A stretch of 64,000 nucleotides of DNA from contig JAXRKP010000572.1 in NCBI GenBank assembly GCA_037039925.1, positions 112,501-176,500 of the forward strand, read 5' to 3'. Position numbers and translations under genes: made by a program. This DNA comes from Doris montereyensis. Its lineage: Eukaryota; Mollusca; Gastropoda; Nudibranchia; Dorididae. Positions within the stretch are counted from its first letter, which is position 1; every line of letters starts with the position of its first letter. Below the pieces are notes generated by a model. It searched no databases. It saw only the letters and a program-made list of their open reading frames with translations, and was not told where the DNA came from. Positions 1 to 14,100 of this stretch are shown piece by piece.

Positions 1-1614
1 TGCCACAGGATGGAGCGAAAATGGGTGTCTTGGTGTCTTGGTATAATGGGTGTCTTGGTGATCGTGTTAATGGGGTCTTGGAATTACATAAATGGACACA
101 GTGATGGTTTCCCCCCTCCACCACAGTCAGTGATCAACAGTCTTGGTATAATTATAAATTGAATTACATAAATGTTTTGTTACCCATGAAGGAAAATTTG
201 TTAATGGATGACAATTACAGATATGAAGTATACAATGGGTGTCTTGGTATAATGGGTATAAATGGGGTTTTACTTGGTGAATACCATGGTGATTAATGGT
301 GTAATGGGTGACAAGTAATGGGTGTCATAAACAGTGTCATTATAATATAATAATACAAGACAATTATTTTGGGATCAATATGAACATGAATAGGTGACAA
401 CATGATGGTGTCCCACTATGGGTGTCTTGATTATGATGGTTTTGATGACGAATTGACAACTATGATGTTTGATGATGATGTTTTGATATAATGGGTGTAA
501 TGATATAAGGTCACTTGGTATAATGGGTGTCTTGGTATAATTGTCTTATTATATGGATATAGAAACTCTGGGTGTCTTTAATGGGTGTCTTTTCAGTGAC
601 GTATAATGGGTGTCTTGGTAAATGTCTTGGTATAATGGATGTTTGACATTTGTGTCTTGGTGGACTGGTGTATCAATGGTGTAATGGGTGTCTTGGTGTA
701 ATGTCTTGGTGTAATGGGTGTCTTGGTGTAATGGGTGTCTTGGTATAATGGGTGTCTTGGTATAATGGGTGTCTTGGTGTAATGGGTGTCTTGGTGTAAT
801 GGGTGTTTTGATATAATGGGTGTTTTGATATAATGGGTGTTTTGATATAATGGGTGTCTTGGTATAATGGGTGTCTTGGTATAATGGGTGTCTTGGTATA
901 ATGGGTGTCTTGGTATAATGGGTGTCTTGGTATAATGGGTGTCTTGGTGTAATGGGTGTCTTGGTGTAATGGGTGTCTTGGTGTAATGGGTGTCTTGGTA
1001 TAATGGGTGTCTTGGTGTAATGGGTGTCTTGGTATAATGGGTGTCTTGGTGTAATGGGTGTCTTGGTGTAATGGGTGTCTTGGTGTAATGGGTGTCTTGG
1101 TGTAATGGGTGTCTTGGTGTAATGGGTGTCTTGGTGTAATGGGTGTCTTGGTGTAATGGGTGTCTTGGTGTAATGGGTGTCTTGGTGTAATGGGTGTCTT
1201 GGTATAATGGGTGTCTTGGTATAATGGGTGTCTTGGTGTAATGGGTGTCTTGGTGTAATGGGTGTCTTGGTGTAATGGGTGTCTTGGTATAATGGATGTC
1301 TTGGTGTAATGGGTGTCTTGGTGTAATGGGTGTCTTGGTGTAATGGGTGTCTTGGTGTTGGGTGTCTTGGTATAATGGGTGTCTTGGTGTAATGGGTGTC
1401 TTGGTATAATGGATGTCTTGGTGTAATGGGTGTCTTGGTATAATGGATGTCTTGGGTGTTTTGGTATAATGGATGTCTTGGTATTGGGTGTTTTGGTATA
1501 ATGGGTGTCTTGGTGTAATGGGTGTCTTGGTGTAATGGGTGTTTTGGTATAATGGGTGTTTTGGTATAATGGGTGTCTTGGTATAATGGGTGTCTTGGTA
1601 TAATGGGTGTCTTG
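1..1614. repeat. 17-bp minisatellite
   Basis: A tandem array with consensus ATGGGTGTCTTGGTRTA, dense from 690 to 1614 and broken up by other sequence from 1 to 690. Because 17 is not a multiple of 3, translation gives a 17-residue period and a long stop-free frame on the minus strand that is not a gene. The array continues beyond the left edge. Confidence 0.95.
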
Positions 1615-1863
1615 CGTCTTCAAGGATGTTGTCTACTTCTGACAGGCATTTTGTTGTGTAAATGCGATGAAACAGTGGATGTTCACAATTAGCACATTTT
1701 CATGGCTTTTCTCCTCACTCTGTCACTTTTTGTTTCTTTCTGAGCCCTTTGTTGTGACGCCTCCCTACCATGAGATGTTATGCAATGGTATAGCTCCAGT
1801 ACTATGCGGCGTAGCAGCCTCAAAGGACCTTTGACTCTCATGAAAATGTGTTTGTAAACATAC

Positions 1864-2065
1864 CTTCCTCCTCCCACATCTCCTCCTCTTCCACCTCAAA
1901 TCTCAAGGAGGCATGTCATCTCTCCACTGGCCTTCAGCCTCCTCCGTTTCGTCATCTCTTCCGTCTTTCTTGCTCTGTTTACTGGGCGAGTCTGTGACCT
2001 TTGACTCCTGGGGTTTTTTTCTAGTTTGCTTTCGCCTTCCTCCATGTTGTCACCAGCAGATTCAA
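1864..2065 (-). CDS. AHCTF1: ELYS exon (acidic/basic tail), last exon seen, with frame breaks
   Basis: After a CCGACAG acceptor the product reads VESAGDNMEEGESKLEK in the expected phase. At the run of seven A and four C near 1.99-2.02 kb the natural frame changes to PQESKVTDSPSKQSKKDGRD, DETEEAEGQWRDDMPP. A second change near 1.91 kb gives LRFEVEEEEMWEEE up to a good donor GTATGT. Without the second change the protein would end at a TGA after MPP. So this is either the last coding exon or, more likely, another internal exon with the end of the gene outside the window. Confidence 0.62.
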
Positions 2066-2106
2066 CTGTCGGTTCAAAGATCAAGAAATGAAAAGTGATG
2101 TCAAGC

Positions 2107-2149
<43 letters not shown>

Positions 2150-5100
2150 GTGTGGGTCATTTGTTGATTTGACACACACACACACACACACCCATCCAAT
2201 TCATCAAAATGACTGAGAAAACCTTAGTTCTAGCAACACATTATATTTAGAAAAATCTTAAAACTTATTGCTGATAAAAGTGTGAAAAGTTAATGTCACA
2301 CCTATGGCCCCGTATGCATGAAGAGAGTACAGGTTTGTTACGCCTTTGATCTAGGCTACGTGATTACTAAATGTGTACGCGGTATGCATGAAGTTACCGG
2401 AGAGTCAATCAGCGTGGCATTCAACGTATAACTTTATGGGAGGATATCCTCTACTAACTCATTACAATGGCCGCCAACTCGTCTGTCCCAACGGCTGATT
2501 CAACGTATAACTTTACGGGAGGGGATATCCTCTATTTACTCATTACAATGGCCGTCAACTTGTCTATCCCAACGGCTGATTCAACGTATAACTCTCACGG
2601 GAGAGATATCCTCTAACTCATTACAATGGCCATCAACTCATCTGTCCCAACGGCTGATTCAACGTATAACTCTACGGGAGGAGATATCCTCTAACTCATT
2701 ACAATGGCCATCAACTCGTCTGTCCCAACGGCTGATTATTGGCCAGATACGTCCAGTGGCTGCCAAAAAGCCGCACGATCAGATTATCGTAACAGAAACT
2801 TGACCGTAGCTAAGTCCGGTTTCCTGCTTCAATGCTTGTCTTTGGTGCTGCTATGTTTGCTAGCAATAAAGGAAAGTTGTTATAGCGCATGCGATTTTGA
2901 CAAGACTTGCTTACCTCCATCTGGTTTCCCGACAGGAGATTTTTTCTCTGTTCTGCTGGATCTGAAAATCGAAAATCAAAGGAGTCGTAAACCTTCCAAA
3001 GGTTTAAAAGAATTTTTTTTGCCCCCCTACCAATACACATTAAAACCAACAATTTTTTGCCCCTCAATTAAAACCAAAATTTGCCCCCCAAATACCAATA
3101 CACATTAAAACCAAATATAACAATAAAACCAAATTATTGTCCCTCCCCTTACCAATACACATTAAAACCAAATATATTTTGTCCCTCCCCTTACCAATAC
3201 ACATTAAAACCAAATATATTGTCTCTCCCCTTACCCAATACACATTAAAACCAAATATATTTTGTCCCTCCTTACCAATATACATTAAAACCAATCCCCC
3301 ACCCAATCCCTAAACAAATACCCCCCTCCCCTACCAATGCACATTAAAACCAACCCCCCCCTCCCCTAACCAATTCACATTAAAACCAAAATATTTTGCC
3401 CCTCCCCCAATCAATACACATTCTTCATTAAAACCAAAAATATATTCAAAATATGAATTGAAAAATAAAATTCAAGACAAGATTGTTTTACTTGATTTGA
3501 TTTTAGACCTACATCTACAGCAAAGGGAAAAAGACGAGGCAAAGTGATGAAGGTAAACATAATAAAGATATAACAGCCACACAGGGAAAAACACGAGACA
3601 AATACAAAGGAAATAAAACATAAAAAATCATAGACACCAGGTAGACAGAACGGTTGTGGCATCGGTGGCTGATTGGTAAGGCTGCCGGGATCATGAGGTC
3701 CCGGGTTTGAATCCTAGCAACGCTAGGGCGGCCATTGTGTTCCCTGGGTAAAAACGTAACACGCATTTCCCAACTTGACCCCAGGTGCAAATGGGAACAA
3801 GCACTAGCTTGGGGGCAAATACCTGCGTCCGACTAGTGTCCTGTCCAGCAGGTGATGAGCATCACTGGTTTCACTTCACACTACATAAACCGGAAAGGTT
3901 CTGGCTCTACGGGCTGTAATGGTCTTGAAGGAACATAATGCTTTCTTTTATGGACAGAATGGAAGCGATGACCCACTCGTGTACAGAAATTGCCTCCTTG
4001 CAGCTTTCCCTGTATGTCCTAACGACGGCCGCCCATGTGGGGTGGGGGAACACGGGCCACGTTTCGCCGTTTCACAGTAGATATGCCAAGGACTATGACA
4101 AATTCACAATAGATATACCAAAGATATACCAAAGACTATGACAAATTCACAGCAGATATGCCAAGGACTATGACAAATTCACAGCAGATATGCCAACAAG
4201 GACTATGACAAATTCACAGCAGATATACCAACAAGGACTATGACAAATTCACAGCAGATATACCAACAAGGACTATGACAAATTCACAGCAGATATGCTA
4301 ACAAGGACTATGACAAATTCACAGCAGATATGCCAACAAGGACTATGACAAATTCACAGCAGATATACCAAGGACTATGACAAATTCACAGTAGATATGC
4401 CAAGGACTATGACAAATTCACAGTAGATATACCAAGGACTATGACAAATTCACAGCAGATATGCTAACAAGGACTATGACAAATTCACAGCAGATATGCC
4501 AACAAGGACTATGACAAATTCACAGCAGATATACCAAGGACTATGACAAATTCACAGCAGATATACCAACAAGGACTATGACAAATTCACAGCAGATATG
4601 CCAACAAGGACTATGACAAATTCACAGCAGACATGCTAACAAGGACTATGACAAATTCACAGCAGACATGCTAACAAGGACTATGACAAATTCACAGCAG
4701 ACATGCCAACAAGGACTATGACAAATTCACAGCAGACATGCTAACAAGGACTATGACAAATTCACAGTAGATATACCAAGGATGCCAGATATGCCAACAA
4801 GGACTATGACAAATTCACAGCAGACATGCTAACAAGGACTATGACAAATTCACAGTAGATATACCAAGGACTATGACAAATTCACAGCAGATATGCCAAC
4901 AAGGACTATGACAAATTCACAGCAGACATGCTAACAAGGACTATGACAAATTCACAAGATATGCCACAAGGACTATGACAAATTCACAGCAGATATGCCA
5001 ACAAGGACTATGACAAATTCACAGCAGATATGCTAACAAGGACTATGACAAATTCACAGCAGATATGCCAACAAGGACTATGACAAATTCACAGCAGACA

Positions 5101-8100
5101 TGCTAACAAGGACTATGACAAATTCACAGCAGATGACAAATTCACAGCAGATATGCTAACAAGGACTATGACAAATTCACAGCAGATATGCTAACAAGGA
5201 CTATGACAAATTCACAGCAGATATCAACAAGGACTATGACAAATTCACAGCAGATATGCTAACAAGGACTATGACAAATTCACAGCAGATATGCTAACAA
5301 GGACTATGACAAATTCACAGCAGATATGCCAACAAGGACTATGACAAATTCACAGCAGATATGCCAACAAGGACTATGACAAATTCACAGCAGATATGCT
5401 AACAAGGAAGGACAAATTCACAGCAGATGTCAAAAAGACTATGACAAATTCACAGCAGATATGCCAACAAGGACTATGACAAAATTCACAGCAGATATGC
5501 TAACAAGGACTATGACAAATTCACAGCAGATATGCCAACAAGGACTATGACAAATTCACAGCAGATATGCCAACAAGGACTGACAAATTCACAGCAGATA
5601 TGCTAACAAGGACTATGACAAATTCACAGCAGATATGCCAAGGACTGACAAATTCACAGCAGATATGCTAACAAGGACTATGACAAATTCACAGCGGATG
5701 TCAAAAAGACTATGACAAATTCACAGCAGATATGCCAACAAGGATTATGACAAATTCACAGCAGATGCCAACAAGGATAATGACAAATTCACAGCAGATG
5801 CCAACAAGGACTAGGTTGTGTATTTACACTTCTCACCTGTTCGGAGAGGTCGACTTTTCCACTGGTTCAATTTGGTCCGTGTTGAGTCTCTCTGGTGATT
5901 TGAGTGGCCTCGTTGATTTGCGGGTCGGAGTCGTAAACATTTGGTCAGCAGACGCCATTGAAAGCTGTACGGGTGGGGTCACAGGAGATTCTAATTTTTG
6001 ATGTTGCCGTTTGGGGGAATGGGAAACGTCTGTAAGACTTTCGATCTCAGGCGTGTTCAATTTTTCTGGAGTTTGCTGTGCGCGGTTTGATTTTCGCACT
6101 GCCCCTTCAATGGATGATATCAAGCGCTCTGGAGTTTTTGAATGCCGCACCGATCGTCTGATGTTGAGCGTACTCATTTCTCTCCCTTCCTCTCTCTCTG
6201 ACGAAGTATCCTCTGAGCTGGTCTTTTTCCTGTTTCGTTCTGGAGTCTTTGATTGCCTTCGACTCTGCCTTGATTTGCGTTCTGCTGTTTCCCGAGGTCT
6301 CTTCCTTTCCAGGACTGTTGTGAACTTTCCTCTTCAAAACACGTTCAGGGGTTTTAGACTTTGCACGAGAATGCCTCAAAATGTCGGAGTTAGTTTCACC
6401 AGCTTCCTCTTTGCCGGATGTAATGCCCTGAGAAGTGTTGAGGGCTGAGTCATGCTCCGCACTTCTTAACTGTCTCTGGGTCCGCTCCGGTGTTTTAGAC
6501 TGTCTACGAGACTGTCTCACCTGATGGGTGCTAATCTCCGCCTGGTCTGTCTCCGACACTAAGCCCCTGTGGACAAGACCCCTTGTCACGCGTTCGGGCG
6601 TCTTTGACTGCCTGGTTGAACGTCTAATACCTGGATTCAATTTTTCTACCATCAGCTGTAATTTTTGCGACTCTAATGTCTCTTCTGAAATCGACTTTTT
6701 AATTGCACGTTCTGGGGTCTTTGATTGTCTGATTGAATGTCTTGTACCTGGATTCACTTCTTCACCCACCGGCTCAGACTTTTGCAAATCAAATTTCTCT
6801 TCTGAAATTGGCTTTTTAATCGCACGTTCTGGGGTCTTTGATTGGCGGGAAGAATACCTGAGGTTATGGGATGTCAATTCAATCTCCTCAACGAATGTCC
6901 CTGTCACCTCTGGAACTTTAAAATGCTTCTCAGATTTTCTGACGCTGTGCGAGCCTCATCCCTTTCATCGCCACTTTCTTTTGCGCTCTCTGAGGCAGAA
7001 GACCTGTCCGCGTGTCTAACATTTCTTTTTCACCGCACGTTCCGGCGTTTTTGAGTGGCGCTGAGATCTTTTCACTGTGTGTTCAGCGGCTTCTTCTTCA
7101 TGACTAGTTTGTTGAAGAGGCTTGTTCTCTAATTGCTTCCCTTTCTGAAGTCGTCGCTCGGGCGTCTTGCTTTGTCTTCTAGAGCGCCGTAAGTCCTGAC
7201 ATGTCAAAGAGGCTTCCTCGTTGATGGCAAGTGTGTCGTCTGTTCTTGTGTCCGTGGAAGATGGCAAATGATCTGGTAATTTACTCGCAATGTTTTCACG
7301 TTCGACTTTCTTAGCCATGACGCGTTCTGGAGTCTTGGAATGCCTCTGAGATCTTCTCAACGAGTTATCATCAATTTCCTCCTCCTTCTCCCTTTCCGGT
7401 ATGTGGTCCTTTCTGAGGTCTTTGGTCTTCCCCGTTGTCTTTGCCTGGGCTTTGCGGATTCAACCAAGGAAGTCAACTCACTAAGCACGGCAAGGCTCTG
7501 CTTGCTGGCCGTCACCCTTCTAGCCGATTTTATTCCCAAGTCGTCCGATGAATCGGTGGAGCTGTCAGTCGGATGAAGACGGCGCGACTTCCTTCTAGAC
7601 GGCGACACCGGGATTTCTGGAGATGCTCTTGTCTCGTCTCCGACTTGCTGGAGGAAATCTTCAGAAGATATAAATTCTTCCTTGTCGCTTTCAGCAGGCG
7701 TATCTTCCGTGTTGACTTTTGCCTCACCGTGCAATTTCCCCCAGTCTGCTTTGGCCATTTCGGTTTTCAGTTTTGGCTGCTTGGGTGACGGCAACTCGTG
7801 GATACTCCTCTCATGTTCTGAATGACTAGTCCTGTCTACAACGTCTTTGGATATGTCGGGCATGTCTTTCTCCGCAGACTCCTTCTTTCTGCTGACTGGG
7901 GATATGGACTGGAGGGACAAGGAAGTCGCTTTCAGCTCTTGTGCATCAGAGGCAACTTTCTTCATGCGGGCCATTTCACTGATTTTGGCCATTTTGCTAG
8001 ACGGAGGCGTCATGGGAGGAGAATCCAGCTCTCTTTTACGCTTCTCGGGAGTTGAAGTGATCTGAAGGGCGGAAACGGTCTCCGGACGTGGTGATGCTCA

Positions 8101-11100
8101 AAGTCTGATTCAATGACTTTGATTCAAAGTGCACACTTTGCTTGACAGACCGACTCAATTTCTGTGGTAGACTCGTGTTATCCGGCTGAGTCATGCTTTG
8201 GGAGGCACTGATTTCATGCCATAAAGATTTGGCAGCAAGGGTTCCAGGACTTGTGGCCGTTCTTCGTTGTAATGCTGCATCCTCGAGGGTGATTGTGGGG
8301 TCTTTTTCTTGATCATAAGACAAATATTTTTCAGTCTGAAAAAATATATATTTAAATATTTTTTTATGATTCTTAAATAACAAGTTCCATCTCATGGTGC
8401 ATACGAGGAAATAGCAAGGTGATAGATATATGAAGGAATCAAAGGAAAGAAGTAAAACCTGCCAGCCAACTGCCCACACATGTGTATATATATATGACAA
8501 GAATTTGTTCATAACGTTTTTATATGTTATCACTTCTCAGTTGTTGCATTGTTTAAAAATCTGACGGCAAATCTATATTTTTTTTGGACATTTCCTATTA
8601 AAAGGCTTCGTTACGTTACACAGTTTTAAATGTACCTTGATCAATGACTTCTACATAGAACATTTTGAATTTAGTCTATTTCCTTGTCCTATTTTAGTAT
8701 TTCAAGCATGTCTGTAACAAGTATTTTCCGGAAGAGATGGATAGAGCATTATTCCTTATTTTCTACCGGTAGGCCTATCTAAAGGCAGCCCACGGTGAAA
8801 CTAATTTGGCCACACAACTTTGAATGATGTCTAGCCTTTGAATAATGTCTAGTCTTTGAATGATGTCTAGTCTTTGAATAATGTCTAGTCTTTGAATGAT
8901 GTCTAGTCTTTGAATAATGTCTAGCCTTTGAATAATGTCTAGCCTTTGAATAATAGCCTTTGAATAATGTCTAGTCTTTGAATGATGTCTAGTCTTTGAA
9001 TAATGTCTAGCCTTTGAATAATGTCTAGTCTTTGAATGATGTCTAGTCTTTGAATAATGTCTAGCCTTTGAATCATGTCTAGCCTTTTGAATAATGTCTA
9101 GCCTTTGAATAATGTCTAGTCTTTGAATAATGTCTAGCCTTTGAATGATGTCTAGTCTTTGAATAATGTCTAGTCTTTGAATGATGTCTAGTCTTTGAAT
9201 AATGTCTAGTCTTTGAATGATGTCTAGCCTTTGAATAATGTCTAGTCTTTGAATAATGTCTAGTCTTTGAATAATGTCTAGTCTTTGAATAATGTCTAGT
9301 CTTTGAATAATGTCTAGTCTTTGAATAATGTCTAGTCTTTGAATAATGTCTAGCCTTTGAATAATGTCTAGTCTTTGAATAATGTCTAGTCTTTGAATAA
9401 TGTCTAGTCTTTGAATGATGTCTAGTCTTTGAATGATGTCTAGTCTTTGAATGATGTCTAGTCTTTGAATAATGTCTAGCCTTTGAACACCTTTCATTCT
9501 TCCTGTATCAGTTCCCATGTAACCGTCTGGTGTATTGGTTTAGATGCCCAAAATGATCTTTTTCCAGGCATTTTCTGTTTCCTTCCGTGAAAGTTAAGTT
9601 TGTATGCTTTAATGCCTCCTTAATAACTTCTTCCCACTTTCTCCGAGGTCTGCCTTTTGGTCTCTAGCACTGCATACTAATTTAGCTATTCTAAAATTGT
9701 CATTCATTATGTTTACATGCCCAAACCATCTTAGTTTTTTTATGCCATCTGCTTTGGTTTGATCTCTTATTGTTGTGTTTCTGATTTTGTCTCTTTTAGT
9801 TTTCCCTACTACTCTTCTTAGATATTTCATTTCGCCTGCCTGTACTCTACTGTATTCCCTACTGTCTAAGGTCCAGGTTTGGTGCCATATAGGAGAGTAG
9901 GACAATAAACTGTGTTGTATGTAAAACAATTCACACAATATCACTACGTCAAAAATCCAAAGTAATAGCACTACATCAAAAATGCAAACTAGTATCACTA
10001 CGTCAAAACCCAGAGTAATAGCACTACGTCAAATATCTAAACTATACCACTACGTAAAAAATCTAAACTAGTATCACGACATCAAAAATGCAAACTAGTA
10101 TCACTACGTAAAAAATGCAAACTAGTATCACTACGTAAAAAATCTAAACTATATCACTATGTAAAAAAATCTAAACTAGTATCATCACTACGTAAAAAAT
10201 CTAAACTAGTATCACTACGTAAAAATCTAAACTATATCACTACGTAAAAAATCTAAACTAGTATCACTACGTAAAAAATCTAAACTAGTATCACTACGTA
10301 AAAAATCTAAACTAGTATCACTAGTAAAAAATCTAAACTAGTATCACTACGTAAAAAATCTAAACTATATCTACGTAAAAATCTAAACTATATCACTAAA
10401 AAATCTAAACTATATCACTACGTAAAAAATCTAAACTAGTATCACTACGTAAAAAATCTAAACTAGTATCACTACGTAAAAAATCTGAACTATATCACTA
10501 CGTAAAAAATCTAAACTATATCACTACGTAAAAAATCTAAACTAGTATCACTACGTAAAAATCTAAACTAGTATCACTACGTAAAAAATCTAAAGTAGTA
10601 TCACTACGTAAAAAATGCAAACAATATCACTACATAATGTAACGTACATTACGCCAACAGTCTCCGCCTTGTTCTCGGTGATGACCACAGAAGCAGACGG
10701 AGATTCTTTCTTCCCGTGACGACACATATTGAAGGAAATTTCCCCGTCGACACAGGCGTTTCGCCGGACACATCATGTTTCCACGGCGACATAAGGTCAG
10801 GTCGCACCAATTTCCCCAGGGAATCATCGTACCTGAAGGGTTCATTGAAAACAAAATAAAAAAACACAAGAAAAACTTCTTAAATATACAACACTGAAAA
10901 TATGTACACACCTTTATTCTTAAATATACAACACTGAAAATATGTACACCTTTATTCTTAAATATACAACACTGAAAATGAGAGAAAAGGGAGGGAAAAA
11001 GAAAAAAACCCCCGTTAAAATGATTTCTGTGTTCAATTAATCACTTGCAGTGATCTAAGAGGGAAGTGAGAAGTAACAGCAAGACAAGCAAACCAGTCAA

Positions 11101-14100
11101 AGGAATTTGATTCTATTTTCTTATATTTGATTTTATATAAGCCTAGGGAGTCCAAACTGAAGTCTCAAGTGTAAGCAGTGGAAAACCAATTGCTACCTCT
11201 GAAAAGAACTTTATTTCCTGAGTAATTTGATACCAAAATTATTTCTGTAAGACAATATTAAACGAAGGTACAAATTTTTAAATTTTAGAATTCTTTTAAA
11301 AATTTTTCAAATGGGCCAAAACATAAAATCTCTAAATCTTCTAGATCTAAATTTTGCAAAAACGATCACTCACAAAACTCATTCTTCTTAAACTTCAAGT
11401 CATGAATACATAGAACAAGCCCAATTTTTCGTTACTCTTCAAAAACTAAGACGGCTTTTTAAAAATATTGAGATAGAATATGAAAAAATGCAAGAACGGC
11501 ACAATTTGTCTCTACACACTGAATCGACCCCTACGCACACACGGCCTGAGCCAAGCGACAAGTCAAACCTGCTTACTAGATCTAGTTAGAAGGCCGTGCC
11601 GAGTTTCGGTTGAGGATGCACTAAACAAAGCTGTCGTCGTTACTGGCAAAGTCGTAATTTAATGACACTCATAGTTTCTAATGCAAAATTGAATGATCTT
11701 TCTATTGGTGGGATTGCTTTCTTTGAACTTTTTACCTAAGTGGTTCTACGGGGCATTCAAAAACTTTAATCACCTTGCAGGATTGATGGGTATCATTGTA
11801 AAGTTTATTTCTAGCACAATCTGATTCAATCAATCAGAGCCGACTATCATTCATTGAGCTATCGTGTAACGTGAAGAAAGAAAGAGGGGTGTCTGATGAG
11901 CTGGTTTGTTAGCATCTGGCGAGCTGGTTTATTACCATCTGGCCACTGGCTTTCGCGTCTGACCATCCTCCTTTACTAGAGTATGAGAGCATATTGTATT
12001 TCACATTCCCTATCACAACACACCTGGTTGAAAGGGCGTGAATGGAACTTTCCAATGGTGTAAGCCACATCACACTACTACAGTGTATAGAGGAGAGAGG
12101 GCGAGGTGAATGGGACCGAAAATTGGCGAAATCTGTGACTGGCGCTGTTTTGAACGGAAAAAACGGGCGGTTTGGACAAGCTGTTTTATGTTTGATTTCT
12201 TATGGCTTTTAGCCTCATACAACTGCATGCTAACCATTTTTTCTAGGTCATTTCATTCAGTCTTTCTCAAATCTGTTGGGAGTATACAGTCAAGCTGACT
12301 GAAAAGTACTTCATACTTACACTGATGAGATCAATCTCGGCTTATAGCGGCCCAGATATCTTTGTGCCCTCATCATCATTGAAAACACTGAGTAAATGCG
12401 AGCTCTGCCAAGGCACAAGTTGAAAAACAAACGACTTACCACCTGTGGTGGCAAAGGGTTAGAAGGCTTATCATTCTTGTCAGCTAAACCATCTCACGAA
12501 AGGGAGCCCAGATTGCAATCTTTCTGTATTTTTGTCATTCATCCGCTTACAAACAAGCAGACATTCACTCCTGTCACCGCCTTTGCACACAGTCTACTTT
12601 GTCATTGTACTGCCTACTGACACAATGTAGTCAGTGAGCCTCACTAACGGGGATACGGACCATAAATCCATCTTTATCTTTATCTTTTACCCACCTGGCA
12701 ACAAAATATCGAGGAAAGTACACATCACCACTACACCATGCTATGGAGCTAGAAAAAGACACCATCTGTGAACAGAGATACACCAAATATCGTATTGAGC
12801 CTCAAATCAAGATGCTAATCGACAATCAAAGAAAGAAATTAGAGCTACACTGATGATGTCTGCAAAAAACCATTGATGATTACTCTGACAGCTTGATCCA
12901 TGACAAATGGGTCAGCTCTCAAAGTAACATCCATCTATCTACATGAATTCTCTCTTGCGGAGAAAAATTACCCACCTGCAGCAACCAAAATCAACCACAT
13001 TCCCAGCTAAAATATCAGATAAAGGCACATCACCATCTACACCATCTACAAGCTCTCAACAACTGCTAGAGATTTAATCTCAGACAAACATGATTAGAAG
13101 CTGGCCAACTAATTAAAACCTATGACATCGAGCTAGCAATGCAGTGGACCTCCGACATGTAAACACACCAGAAATGTCCAAAAGACACTCTTGCCAAAAG
13201 GAGATCTAGACAAGAACCAGCAAACACAAAAACTACAAAGCAAAAGAAACAAATCATCAAAGTTAACAACAAAGGGTCTGGATGAACAGATGGGCTTTGG
13301 AAAAGACTGGAAAGATTTAAACCGACATGTGGCCAGTCTACAAACAAGACGACAACATCAACCAACTTAAATGAAAAGACCAAGTCTACCATTCGACACA
13401 CCACGTAAAGCTAAACACGCATGTAAAAGAATAACTCCTGGACATGCCCCAGTGTGCCAGCTTTGTGACCACCACCATGACACTGTGACCCACCACCTGT
13501 TTGAATGCCACAAATTGAAAGACGTACGTGTCAAGCTACTTCCCGAGAAACCTGATAGTTGGAAACCAGTTATGGACGCCTACAACACACTCCTACTTCA
13601 CGACTAGGGTGATCGCATGCTTTTTGGTAGCATTTTCTTAAGTTTTGCCCAAACTGTCTTATAAATAGTCAAGGGATCTTTAATGTGCACAGTGTTGTGA
13701 TATAATAGCTGCAGAGAATCTCAAACCCAAACAGGAACTAATCGTTTTAGGCGATTTAAACACTAGAGAGGAGGCAACAATGTAGAAACATCAGGAGGAG
13801 TAATAGGTAAAAGAAGGAGGTAAAGGACAGACAACAACTTTTCCAGATGGAGAGAGACTAATAGATTTTTGCCTAAAGAATGACATGGAAATAGCTAACA
13901 CATTTTTTTCCTCATAAAGATATCCACAAATATACAAGAGTAAATGAATATAGATGTGAAAAGTCAATCATAGACAATAATAGTTAGCAGCTCTCTTTTT
14001 TACAGTACAATGGATGCAGAGTAAACAGAGGAGCTGAAATATTTTGTGATCATCACCTAGTGATTGCCAAAATGAGATTACTGACAGAAGAACGTTTCTA

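Noticed and set aside
673..1623. 316-residue open frame on the minus strand with a repeating TPITPRHPLHQD pattern
   Set aside because: It is the translation of a 17-bp tandem repeat; the 17-residue period follows from the unit length and there is no start or splice context.
2704..3108. 134-residue plus-strand frame with a hydrophobic stretch
   Set aside because: It overlaps a 79-bp repeat, the ELYS micro-exon on the other strand and a 42-bp repeat; no family resemblance.
4070..5812. CRISPR-like array of evenly spaced repeats
   Set aside because: Units are adjacent and degenerate with no unique spacers, and the context is an animal intron. The same holds for all other arrays here.
6011..7054. 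Several plus-strand frames of 70-163 residues
   Set aside because: They are reverse-strand shadows of the ELYS tail exon, whose KTPER repeats give recurring SGVFDCL words on the plus strand.
8775..9518. 247-residue frame of repeated RLDIIQ
   Set aside because: An 18-bp minisatellite keeps any frame open; no coding signs outside the repeat.
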